Shown here in pieces: positions 7,253 to 14,324 of a stretch of DNA of 27,615 nucleotides. The notes under the pieces were generated by a model. It saw only the letters and a list, made by a program, of their open reading frames with translations. It was not told the origin of the DNA and made no database searches. The DNA is from an uncultured Campylobacter sp. (GTDB taxonomy: Bacteria > Campylobacterota > Campylobacteria > Campylobacterales > Campylobacteraceae), in contig CALKQT010000074.1 in the NCBI GenBank assembly GCA_937990735.1, positions 1-27,615 on the forward strand. The letters run 5' to 3'. Every line of letters begins with the position of its first letter. The stretch's first letter is position 1. The position numbers and the translations under genes were made by a program.

Positions 7253-8200
7253 ATGAAGCGTGCAATTATCGCCATTTTTCTGGTGTTTATCTTGGCGGCT
7301 TTTGATTTTGCGTTTTACCGCCTCGTCGTGAAGCGATACGTCAATCAAAGCAGCGCCGAGATGCAGGCCAAATCGATCGAGCTGCATAAATTTCTGCCGT
7401 TTGATGAGGGTTCGCAGATCGTGCGTGTTAGCTCTAGCTTAAAACTTAGCGGCGATCTGCCGATAATCGACGGCGCAGCGGCTTTGTATCCCGTCTTTTC
7501 GGCATTCGTCGCGGCGAACTATCCGAAGGAAAGCGTGGAATTTGACGGGCAAAATTTCACGAGTGTTAGCAAGCTTAAATTTAGCAATACCCGCGGCGCG
7601 TACAAGGCCATAAGCGACGGCGAGGTGGATCTCATTTTCGTCGCCGCCCCTTCGAAGCAGCAGCTAGCTTATGCGCAGGAAAAGGGCGCGCGCTTGCGCT
7701 TCGTGCCGATCGGGCTGGAGGCGTTCGTCTTTATCGTAAATGCGAATAATAAAATTTCAAGCTTAACCGTGGATCAAGTGCGAGGGATCTATTCTGGGGA
7801 GTTTGACGACTGGTCGCAGCTAGGCGGCGAGCACATGCGAATAGATGCCGTGCAGCGAAACGCAGGCAGTGGCAGCCAGAGCGCGTTTTTAAAATTTATG
7901 GGCGAGACGCAGCCTAAGCGCAAGATCACGGGCTTTTTCGGTAGCGCGATCGGCTTTTCGTTTCGCTACTACGTCGAGGGGATCGTGCAAAACGGCGGCG
8001 TGAAGATGCTTAGCCTAAACGGCGCGTATCCGAATAAAGAAAATATCGTTAGCCGCAAATACCCGCTCGTAGCCGAAATTTACGCGGTTTACGATGAAAA
8101 CAACAAAAACGAAAATATCCGCATCTTGATAGATTGGATCCTTTCGCCGCAGGGGCAAAGCATCATCGAAAATAGCGGCTACGTGCCGATTAAGGGCTAA
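7253..8200 (+). CDS. Membrane-anchored PstS-like substrate-binding protein
   Basis: A 315-aa protein with an uncleaved-looking N-terminal membrane span (4-22) and a periplasmic substrate-binding fold of the phosphate (PstS-like) type. Seen in the sequence are PIIDGAAALYPVFSAF (70-85, the first ligand loop, which in PstS reads GSTALYP-like), a middle region with VDLIFVAAPS (125-134), the loop NAGSGSQSAF (203-212), and a C-terminal ILSPQGQSIIENSGYVPI typical of the family. No pstC, pstA or pstB gene is in the window; its upstream partners are two small membrane proteins. It may be a sensor or tethered binder rather than a transporter subunit. Fold assignment is fairly secure; the ligand and the role are inference. 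Confidence 0.75.
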   Translation: MKRAIIAIFLVFILAAFDFAFYRLVVKRYVNQSSAEMQAKSIELHKFLPFDEGSQIVRVSSSLKLSGDLPIIDGAAALYPVFSAFVAANYPKESVEFDGQNFTSVSKLKFSNTRGAYKAISDGEVDLIFVAAPSKQQLAYAQEKGARLRFVPIGLEAFVFIVNANNKISSLTVDQVRGIYSGEFDDWSQLGGEHMRIDAVQRNAGSGSQSAFLKFMGETQPKRKITGFFGSAIGFSFRYYVEGIVQNGGVKMLSLNGAYPNKENIVSRKYPLVAEIYAVYDENNKNENIRILIDWILSPQGQSIIENSGYVPIKG

Positions 8201-8286
8201 AATCGCGGCTTAAATTTATACGGCGTTTGCCAAAAATTCAGCCAAATTTCGTTAAAATCACAAAATTTCAAAAAACGGAAAACGAA

Positions 8287-8775
8287 GTGATAAAGATCAT
8301 ATTTTTAGACGTAGATGGCTGCCTTAGTGACGGCGGATTGTATCATTCAAACGGCGGCGAAGAGATGAAGAAATTTAACGTAAAAGACGGGTTTGGCATC
8401 CAGGAGTGGCAGCGGCTGGGGCTAAAGGTCGCGATCATCACCGGCAAAAGCTCGCAAATCGTCGCAAATCGTGCGCGAGAGCTAAAGATCGATACGCTCT
8501 TTCAAGGCGAAAAAGACAAACTCTCAAGAGCGGAGCAAATTTTAAAAAATTTTAACCTAAGCTTCGATGAGGCCGCTGCGATCGGCGATGATATAAATGA
8601 TGCGAAGCTTTTAAATGCGGTCGCGATCAGCTTCAAGCCTGCCGATGCGCTAAGCTCGCTAAAAGCGGATGTCGTGCTAAGCAAAAACGGCGGCTGCGGT
8701 GCGGTGCGCGAGATGATCGAAATGCTCGTCGATAAAAATGGCATGCGCGAAGAGTGGAATAGCAAATGGATGTAG
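8287..8775 (+). CDS. kdsC: 3-deoxy-D-manno-octulosonate 8-phosphate phosphatase (KdsC, HAD family)
   Basis: Removes phosphate from Kdo-8-phosphate to give Kdo, the inner-core sugar of LPS. The protein is a small capless HAD phosphatase: FLDVDGCLSDG with the nucleophile/acid pair D8 and D10, the Thr motif in IITGKSS, and GDDINDAKLL for the last motif. I place the start at GTG 8287, preceded by GGAA at six bases, giving 162 aa and the usual N-terminus (IKIIFLDVDG). An in-frame TTG at 8227 would add 20 residues unlike the family. It opens the LPS/envelope operon and is followed by lptC after 55 bp. Confidence 0.92.
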   Translation: MIKIIFLDVDGCLSDGGLYHSNGGEEMKKFNVKDGFGIQEWQRLGLKVAIITGKSSQIVANRARELKIDTLFQGEKDKLSRAEQILKNFNLSFDEAAAIGDDINDAKLLNAVAISFKPADALSSLKADVVLSKNGGCGAVREMIEMLVDKNGMREEWNSKWM

Positions 8776-8830
8776 TTTCGCAAGCGCGCGCAAGGGGCAA
8801 AATTCTGCGTAGATCAAAAGGAGCCGAGCG

Positions 8831-9364
8831 ATGGTGATAAAAATTTTCTACGTCGCGATTGCGATCTTTTGCGTCGCGATGGTGTTTCTAAGCGTGCAGA
8901 CGCCATATTTTAGCGATATGTTTAGGCAGGATCTAAGCATTGCGAATATGGAGATGAAAAAGATCGTCGATTATCAGATCGGCGAGCGCGTGGATGCTAA
9001 ATTTACCGCTGAGAGCGGCACGCGCTATAAGGATCGCGACGAGTTTGTAAATTTTAAAGCCGAGGAGATTGGCGCGGATCTAAATCACACTTTGGTTTCA
9101 AAGACCGCGACGCGCGCAGGCGAGCTGATAAAATTTAACGGCGACGCGCATTATGTAAATAGCAGAGGCTTTGATTACACTGCGCAAGAGATCATCTACG
9201 ATACGAGCAGCAAGATCGTCCGCTCCGACGTGCCGTACGTGCTTCGCCAAGGCGGCGACCGCATCATGGGCGCAAGCATCAGCTACGATACTAAAACCAA
9301 ACAAACAAACTCAAAAGGAATCCACGCATGGTATTTAATAAAAGATCAAAACTCTACAAACTAA
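8831..9364 (+). CDS. lptC: LPS export protein LptC
   Basis: A 177-aa protein anchored in the inner membrane by one N-terminal span (about 4-21), with a periplasmic beta-jellyroll that passes LPS from the LptB2FG complex to LptA. Sequence identity in this family is low. The call rests on the single N-terminal anchor, the beta-rich periplasmic part (KFNGDAHYVNSRGFDYTAQE and DTSSKIVRSDVPYVLR resemble OstA-like strands) and its position between kdsC and lptA. An AAAGGAG lies upstream of the ATG. Its 3' end overlaps lptA by 37 bases, which suggests translational coupling. Confidence 0.85.
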   Translation: MVIKIFYVAIAIFCVAMVFLSVQTPYFSDMFRQDLSIANMEMKKIVDYQIGERVDAKFTAESGTRYKDRDEFVNFKAEEIGADLNHTLVSKTATRAGELIKFNGDAHYVNSRGFDYTAQEIIYDTSSKIVRSDVPYVLRQGGDRIMGASISYDTKTKQTNSKGIHAWYLIKDQNSTN

Positions 9365-9843
9365 TACTTTCAGCCGCGCTAATTGCGGGCTTTGGCGCGT
9401 CAGCTCTCAGCGCCGCGCAGGAGCAGGTCGAGGTTACGGCGGATAATTTTTTCGCCGACGAGATCAAGCAGATCAGCGTCCTAACCGGCAATGTCCGCAT
9501 CAAAAAGGGCGCTTACGATACGCTAAATTCCGACAAAGTGACGATTTACTTTGACGCCAAGCGCCAGCCTACCAAATACGTCGCGACGGGAAACGCAAAT
9601 TTTAAAATTTTACTCAATCAGAAGCATTATGACGGCAAGGGCGGCGTACTGACCTACGATCCGACTATCGAGGCCTACACGCTTGAAAACAACGCCTATC
9701 TGCACGAAGCCGAGACCAAAAAGGAGGTTTACGGCGATAAGATCATCGTAAATCGCCAAAAGGGCACCTACGAAGTAAAAAGCGGCGGCGGCGAGAAAAA
9801 GCCCGTGCGTCTGATCTTTCAGGTCGAAGATCAAAACAAATGA
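9328..9843 (+). CDS. lptA: LPS transport periplasmic protein LptA
   Basis: LptA polymerises into the periplasmic bridge that carries LPS to the outer membrane. The 171-aa protein has a signal peptide (about 1-29, ending ASALSA) and an OstA-type repeat of beta strands: VEVTADNFFADEIKQISVLTG, NVRIKKGAYDTLNSDKV, ATGNANFKILL and YGDKIIVNRQKGTYEV. AAGGAA lies seven bases before the ATG. The gene starts inside lptC and its stop overlaps the ATG of engB (ATGA), so three genes are chained translationally. Confidence 0.92.
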   Translation: MVFNKRSKLYKLILSAALIAGFGASALSAAQEQVEVTADNFFADEIKQISVLTGNVRIKKGAYDTLNSDKVTIYFDAKRQPTKYVATGNANFKILLNQKHYDGKGGVLTYDPTIEAYTLENNAYLHEAETKKEVYGDKIIVNRQKGTYEVKSGGGEKKPVRLIFQVEDQNK

Positions 9844-10739
9844 TCTATCCTAGCAGCGCGCAGTTTATCACCTCCGCCGCAAATATCGGGGGTGCGCCCG
9901 AGTTTGCGATGAGCGAAGTAGCGTTTTTGGGGCGTTCCAACGTCGGCAAAAGCAGCCTGATAAATGCGCTTACCGGGCGTAAAAACCTAGCCAAATCAAG
10001 CTCGACGCCGGGTAAAACGCAGCTGATAAATTTTTTTGAGGTTAAATTTAAACAAAAGCTTGCCGCAGACTCGGACGGCTCGCAAAATGAAACGTCGCAA
10101 GATTTGGCAAGCAAAGAGCCTTTAAGCTCGGCTGCGAATTGCGCGCGAGATTTTGTAGATGCTGCGACGTCTGAGCGAAATTTCAAGCAGGACTCTATTT
10201 TAAATTTAAAAAGCGTTTCGGCGGATTTTAGATCGGATCGCCAGACGGATCTTGCGGCAGGTTTTGCGCCGAATTCCGCGCAAAGTTCTGAATTAAATTT
10301 TACGGGCATATCCGCGCTAAATTTAGCGAGCAACCCCGCTTTTTCTGATCTTGCGAGCTTGGGGGAAAATATCTCTTTGATCTTCGTGGATCTGCCCGGG
10401 TTCGGGTACGCTAAGGTCTCTAAAAAACTGCATTATATCTGGCAGAAAAATCTCGACGAGTTCATCAAGGAGCGTCTAAATATCAAGCTTTTCGTCCATC
10501 TCATCGACGCGAGGCAGTTTGATCTTGAAATAGATAAAAATTTACAAAACTATCTTTCTAGTTTTCTGCGCGGCGATCAAAGGGTCGTGAGGCTCTATAC
10601 CAAAGCCGACAAGCTCAATCAAAGCGAGCGCGCAAAGCTTTTGAAGCACGATCCGCAGGCGGTTTTGGTTTCTATGCTAAAGGGCAGCGGGCTTGCAAAA
10701 GCGCGCGAGATCATCGTGCGCGGGGCGTTTGGACTATGA
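9840..10739 (+). CDS. engB: Ribosome-biogenesis GTPase EngB/YsxC with a ~105-residue insert
   Basis: EngB is an essential GTPase of large-subunit ribosome assembly. The G motifs are intact: G1 GRSNVGKS at 31-38, G2 region SSTPGKTQLINFF (about 54-66), G3 DLPGFGYAKV from D184, G4 TKAD at 254-257, and a Ser-containing G5 (VLVSMLKGSGL). Family members are about 200 aa; this one is 299. The excess lies between the strand ending NFFEVKF and the strand ENISLIFVDLPG, where there is normally a short turn. It is a low-complexity Ser/Ala/Asn/Asp/Leu-rich stretch (about 70-174) with no obvious domain. Reading frame and all motifs are kept, so the protein is probably functional. Its stop overlaps the ATG of a 39-codon frame. 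Confidence 0.95.
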   Translation: MIYPSSAQFITSAANIGGAPEFAMSEVAFLGRSNVGKSSLINALTGRKNLAKSSSTPGKTQLINFFEVKFKQKLAADSDGSQNETSQDLASKEPLSSAANCARDFVDAATSERNFKQDSILNLKSVSADFRSDRQTDLAAGFAPNSAQSSELNFTGISALNLASNPAFSDLASLGENISLIFVDLPGFGYAKVSKKLHYIWQKNLDEFIKERLNIKLFVHLIDARQFDLEIDKNLQNYLSSFLRGDQRVVRLYTKADKLNQSERAKLLKHDPQAVLVSMLKGSGLAKAREIIVRGAFGL

Positions 10740-10855
10740 AATTTCTAAATTTAAATACGCAAAATTTCGCGGCGCAGAATTTCAAAATAATTAAATTTAG
10801 CGGATATAAAATGCACCGCGAAAATTGCGCGAAGATTAGGGAAAATTTTAGATGA
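10736..10855 (+). CDS. 39-aa linker ORF with ATGA overlaps at both ends
   Basis: The frame starts at the ATG that overlaps the engB stop (ATGA at 10736-10739) and ends at a TGA that overlaps the ATG of the GNAT gene (ATGA at 10852-10855). It thus fills the whole gap between them by translational coupling. The peptide is Asn/Phe/Lys-rich (MKFLNLNTQNFAAQNFKIIK in its first half) and resembles the low-complexity inserts in its two neighbours. No family is recognised. It may be translated mainly to carry ribosomes from engB to the GNAT gene. A chance frame cannot be excluded. Confidence 0.45.
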   Translation: MKFLNLNTQNFAAQNFKIIKFSGYKMHRENCAKIRENFR

Positions 10856-11691
10856 TACGGCTAAAAAAAGCGCGCCTTTGCGACATTTCTCGTATGCAGG
10901 AGCTCGTAAAAGAGGAGGTGCAAAACGGCGTGATCTTGCCTCTTGAAAGCGATGAGATAGCTGCCAATATCCGCTCATACGTGCTGGCGTTCGGCTGCGA
11001 TTCTAAGGCGGATACGAGTTTTGATTGCAAGGAAAATTTGAGTTTCGATTCTAAAGAAAATTTCGACTTAAATTTAGCCAGGAATTCCGATTTAAATTTA
11101 GCGCGCAATGCCGATTTAAATTTAATCCAAAGCTCCGCCGAAAATTTTGCCGAAATTACTTCTGAAAATTCCGCCGAAAATGCCGCGGGCAATTTTGCGC
11201 CGCAACTAGCTACGTCTCAAAATAGCGCGCCACGAAATAGCGCAGCGCAAGTCGTATACGGAGCAGGCTGCGCGCAAGCGGGCAAAGAGCAAATTTTACG
11301 GAGCGGATATTCGCAAAGCGCGGGCGTTTTTCAGAATAATCTTTCGCGGCTTTGCGAATCGCAGTCTGCAAAAGATGCGGAAATTTTGGCGGGCTTTGCT
11401 TCGCTTAAAATTTTTAACGCCGATCTTGCCGAGGTGCGCTCGCTCATCGTCGCTACGCAGTTTCGCAGGCGCGGCATTGCCAGAGCTATCGTAAACGAGC
11501 TGCTCAGCGAAGCGAAATTTTACGGGCTGAAAAGCGTATTTACGCTCACCTATCAAAAAGAATTTTTTGAACGCCTCGGTTTTATCGAAATCCCAAAGGA
11601 CGAGCTGCCCGCGCAAAAAATTTGGGCTGATTGTATTAAATGTAAAAAGTTTCCGGTATGCAACGAAATCGCACTTATCTATACCTTATAG
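10852..11691 (+). CDS. GNAT-family N-acetyltransferase with a large low-complexity insert
   Basis: The first 53 residues (MIRLKKARLCDISRMQELVK...) and residues from about 174 on form a GNAT acetyltransferase. The acetyl-CoA loop QFRRRGIARAIV is at 203-214, the beta-bulge region FTLTYQKEFFERLGF follows, and there is a Cys-rich end CIKCKKFPVC. The pattern resembles ArgA-type N-acetylglutamate synthases of Epsilonproteobacteria, which are about 150 aa. This protein has 279, because about 120 residues of repetitive sequence are inserted after the first helices: two SFD-KEN units of eight residues (56-71), three DLNL-type units of eight residues (72-95), then Ala/Asn/Ser-rich sequence. The substrate is not proven; arginine synthesis is a reasonable guess. 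It overlaps the next gene by 34 bases. Confidence 0.85.
   Translation: MIRLKKARLCDISRMQELVKEEVQNGVILPLESDEIAANIRSYVLAFGCDSKADTSFDCKENLSFDSKENFDLNLARNSDLNLARNADLNLIQSSAENFAEITSENSAENAAGNFAPQLATSQNSAPRNSAAQVVYGAGCAQAGKEQILRSGYSQSAGVFQNNLSRLCESQSAKDAEILAGFASLKIFNADLAEVRSLIVATQFRRRGIARAIVNELLSEAKFYGLKSVFTLTYQKEFFERLGFIEIPKDELPAQKIWADCIKCKKFPVCNEIALIYTL
11065..11136 (+). repeat. Three in-frame 24-bp tandem units within the GNAT gene
   Basis: Units at 11065-11088, 11089-11112 and 11113-11136 share a GA(C/T)TTAAATTTA core and encode DLNLARNS, DLNLARNA and DLNLIQSS. Just before them, at 11017-11064, two 24-bp units encode SFDCKENL and SFDSKENF. The period is an exact multiple of three, so the frame is preserved. 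Confidence 0.85.
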
Positions 11692-12146
11692 CGGACACGC
11701 TTTTTAGCGCGGGGGTTCTTTTCTACCTGCTTCTAAGTGCGGTGTATAGGGGGCTGCCGCCGCTGATCGGATTTTTTTTCACGGCGATGGTGGTGCAAAA
11801 ATATGAAAACGACGTGAAATTTAAAAAGTTCGGCTTTACCTGGTTTTTCTCTATTTTTTATCTATTTTGCGCCGAGCAGATCCACGGATTTAACCTATTT
11901 AGCGTGGCTATCGCGTATTGTATATTTTATTTCGTGGTCTATGAAAACTCATTTAAATATATTAAATTTAGAAATTTTTTGATCTGTTTTTACGTGATGA
12001 TCAGCTATGTTTTGGTCTTTGTGGTGAGCAACGCGATCTCGGCGATTAAAAAGAGCGAGTATCTGCCTCTAAGCGGCGAGTATTTAAATTATATCGTGAT
12101 CGAAATTTTACTCGCTTTGCTCTTTTTTAAGGGGCGATTGGTATGA
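11658..12146 (+). CDS. Integral membrane protein in the MreD-like position before mrdA
   Basis: A 162-aa hydrophobic protein with about five membrane spans and short basic loops (KYENDVKFKKF, YENSFKYIKF). It lies directly before and overlaps mrdA by four bases (ATGA), and it starts inside the GNAT gene. In rod-shaped bacteria the gene before mrdA is often mreD, a membrane part of the elongasome. Length and topology fit, but I see no diagnostic motif. I recall a homologue at the same place in C. jejuni (Cj0651). No strong ribosome site precedes the ATG, so coupling to the upstream gene is likely. Confidence 0.8.
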   Translation: MQRNRTYLYLIADTLFSAGVLFYLLLSAVYRGLPPLIGFFFTAMVVQKYENDVKFKKFGFTWFFSIFYLFCAEQIHGFNLFSVAIAYCIFYFVVYENSFKYIKFRNFLICFYVMISYVLVFVVSNAISAIKKSEYLPLSGEYLNYIVIEILLALLFFKGRLV

Positions 12147-13963
12147 GGCTGAAGTTTGTATTTGCTTTCGTGATACTATTTTTTAGCATGCTTTTGGTGA
12201 GAATCTATTATCTTTCGATCAAATCGAACGAATTCTACGAGCAGGTCGCTAAAAATAACGTCATCTCCACCGAGTACATCCCGCCGGTGCGCGGTCAAAT
12301 TTTAGATGCCAAAGGCCGCCCGCTCGCGATAAATAATCTCGGCTTTTCTCTATCGATCGCGCCGCATCTAAAAGACGCCGCGCTGCAAAGCGAGCTAAAT
12401 AACATCTCGCGCTACTTCAAAGATCTCAACATCACCGCGATGAGCAAGAGCTACAAGGACGCGAATTCCGCTTACAACCAAGACTTTATCGAAGTCGTGC
12501 CGTTTTTGGACTACAACGCCACGATAGAGCATTTTGCAAGCCTAAGCCTGCACGAAAATATTAAAATTTCGCCCGCTTCGCAGCGCTTCTACCCTTACGG
12601 CGCGCTGGCTTCGCACATCATCGGCTACGTGGGCCGCGCCAATAAAAAAGATATCCAAAGCAACCCCCTAAGCGCGCTTACCGGATACAACGGCAGAAGC
12701 GGCGTCGAGGGGTATTATAACGAGCTTTTGCAGGGCAGCAAGGGCGAGCGCAAGACGAAGGTTACGGCGCTAAATCAGGTCGTAGAGGAGATCTCTATGC
12801 AGGAGCCCAGCAGCAGTGAAATCTCCCTTACCATCGATCTTGAGCTGCAAAAATACCTCGAGGAAATTTTTAAAGACAAGGATGGCGTAGCGATCGTGAT
12901 GGATCTGCGCGACGGCGCTATCATCGCGGCGGGCAGCTTCCCCGAGTACGATCTAAACACCTTCGTGGGCGGAATTTCACAGGCGCAGTGGGATGAGCTG
13001 ATAAAAGATCCGCGTCATCCTTTTACGAATAAGCTCGTAAACGGCCTCTATCCGCCCGGTTCGGTCATTAAGATGGCTGTGGGGATGAGCTTTTTAAACA
13101 GCGGCAAGATCAATGAAAACTGGAGCGTGTTTTGCAGCGGCGCGATAGAGCTTGGAGGGCGTAAATTTCGCTGCTGGAAGAGCTGGGGTCACGGCCGCGT
13201 GAGCTTAGTAGAAGCGATTAAAGGTAGCTGCGACGTATATTTTTACGAAGGCTCGCTGCTGGTAGGGATCGACTATATGTCCGCGTATCTGCAACGTCTG
13301 GGTTTCGGTAGTAAAACAGGTGTCGATCTGCCTAATGAGTTTGTAGGCACGATGCCTAATAAGGCCTGGAAAATGCAGAAATTTAAGCGCGCGTGGTATC
13401 AGGGTGAGACGGTCAATGCCTCGATCGGCCAGGGCGACGTGCTCGTCACCCCTATGCAAGTGGCTAAAAACACCGCGCAGATCGCCGCGGGCAAGGCTAT
13501 TACGCCGCATTTTTTAAAAAGCATCGACGGCAAGCCGGTGGAATTTACCCCTACCGAGCTTTTCACGCCGAAAGAAAAGGCGCAGCTGCCCCTCGTGCGA
13601 CGCGGAATGTATGAGGTCGGCAACAACCCCGACGGAGGCACCGCCTACAAGCTCATCCATACCGCAGTAGTGCCTCTAGCGGTCAAGACCGGCACCGCAC
13701 AGGTCGTAGGCATCTCGCAGACCGCCAAAAAGCGAATGAAAGAGGCCGATATGGACTACTTCCACCGCTCGCACGCTTGGATGACGAGCTTTGGGCCGTA
13801 CGATAAGCCGCAATACGCCGTAACCGTGCTCGTAGAACACGGCGGAGGCGGCGGAAGCGCGGCAGGTCCAGTAATAATGCAGATCTACGAAAAACTCGTC
13901 CAGATGGGCTACATCGACGCTAACGCAACGACTAGCAAAGACAGCGCAAAGAAAACGAAGTAG
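12143..13963 (+). CDS. mrdA: Penicillin-binding protein 2 (PBP2, MrdA)
   Basis: PBP2 is the transpeptidase that cross-links peptidoglycan during cell elongation. It is an inner-membrane protein with its catalytic domain in the periplasm. The 606-aa protein has an N-terminal membrane span (about 5-24), a dimerisation domain starting VRGQILDAKGRPLA, and the three penicillin-binding motifs: S307-V-I-K310 in YPPGSVIKMA, S362-C-D364 in KGSCDVYFYE, and K515-T-G in KTGTAQVVG. The order and spacing are those of class B PBPs. It closes the envelope operon; an AT-rich hairpin begins five bases after its stop. Confidence 0.96.
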   Translation: MRLKFVFAFVILFFSMLLVRIYYLSIKSNEFYEQVAKNNVISTEYIPPVRGQILDAKGRPLAINNLGFSLSIAPHLKDAALQSELNNISRYFKDLNITAMSKSYKDANSAYNQDFIEVVPFLDYNATIEHFASLSLHENIKISPASQRFYPYGALASHIIGYVGRANKKDIQSNPLSALTGYNGRSGVEGYYNELLQGSKGERKTKVTALNQVVEEISMQEPSSSEISLTIDLELQKYLEEIFKDKDGVAIVMDLRDGAIIAAGSFPEYDLNTFVGGISQAQWDELIKDPRHPFTNKLVNGLYPPGSVIKMAVGMSFLNSGKINENWSVFCSGAIELGGRKFRCWKSWGHGRVSLVEAIKGSCDVYFYEGSLLVGIDYMSAYLQRLGFGSKTGVDLPNEFVGTMPNKAWKMQKFKRAWYQGETVNASIGQGDVLVTPMQVAKNTAQIAAGKAITPHFLKSIDGKPVEFTPTELFTPKEKAQLPLVRRGMYEVGNNPDGGTAYKLIHTAVVPLAVKTGTAQVVGISQTAKKRMKEADMDYFHRSHAWMTSFGPYDKPQYAVTVLVEHGGGGGSAAGPVIMQIYEKLVQMGYIDANATTSKDSAKKTK

Positions 13964-13967
13964 GATG

Positions 13968-13997
13968 GAATTTTAAAATTATAAAATTTTAGAATTC
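13968..13997 (+). terminator. AT-rich stem-loop just after mrdA
   Basis: A 13-bp stem pairs 13968-13980 with 13985-13997 (one G-U pair) around the four-base loop ATAA, starting five bases after the mrdA stop. There is no clear run of T afterwards, so termination is likely but not certain. Confidence 0.5.
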
Positions 13998-14196
13998 TAC
14001 TTGTCCTTCGCGGGCTTTAAATTTTAAAATTTAGCTTGGAGCATCGATGTATAATTTTAAAATTTTATAAAACTTGGAGGAGATAGAATTTTATCTCGCC
14101 TTTGCCTGCGCTAAATTTTAGAATTTAGCGCAGTGCGGAGACTTTTAAATTTAGAATTTTACCCGTCCTTCGCAGATTTTAAATTTTAAAATTTAG
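13990..14196 (+). repeat. Three 45-bp imperfect direct repeats downstream of mrdA
   Basis: Units at 13990-14034, 14084-14128 and 14152-14196 align without gaps. The first and third match at 39 of 45 bases and the second matches the third at 33 of 45. All begin TAGAATT and end with an AT-rich TAAATTTTA(A/G)AATTTAG. The second unit contains most of a perfect 12-bp hairpin (14106-14133). They look like a degenerate intergenic repeat family. The rest of the 361-bp gap up to the next gene holds only the promoter at 14292. Confidence 0.75.
14106..14133. terminator. Perfect 12-bp stem-loop in the mrdA downstream region
   Basis: CTGCGCTAAATT pairs with AATTTAGCGCAG around the loop TTAG. The stem is strong, with GC pairs at the base. 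A T-rich tract (ACTTTTAAAT) follows only after some bases, so it could be a back-up terminator in either direction or an RNA-stabilising hairpin. Confidence 0.5.
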
Positions 14197-14291
14197 AGTA
14201 GCAAAAGACCTTAAAATTGAGTAGATCAAAGCAGTTTTAAATTTTAAATACATTATATATTAGCGCATAGGCGGATATAAATATATCGTAG

Positions 14292-14297
14292 TATAAT
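14292..14297 (+). promoter_or_regulatory. -10 box (TATAAT) for the 160-aa orphan gene
   Basis: TATAAT in GTATAATCGA lies 27 bases before the ATG at 14325, with AAGGAG at 14313-14318 as the ribosome site. Upstream sequence is A/T-periodic, as in Campylobacter sigma-70 promoters, which lack a clear -35 box. Confidence 0.6.
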
Positions 14298-14324
14298 CGA
14301 GAATTAAATTTTAAGGAGTAGGAA

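Noticed and set aside
8766..8837. 23-codon frame bridging kdsC and lptC with overlaps at both ends
   Set aside because: It resembles the 39-codon linker at 10736 in layout, but it is shorter, has no ribosome site, and lptC has its own AAAGGAG, so chance is the simpler view.
13961..14000. CRISPR-like words (GATGGAATT, AGAATTCTAC) after mrdA
   Set aside because: They belong to an AT-rich hairpin and the 45-bp repeats; the conserved middle of the CRISPR repeat is missing and there is no spacer periodicity.
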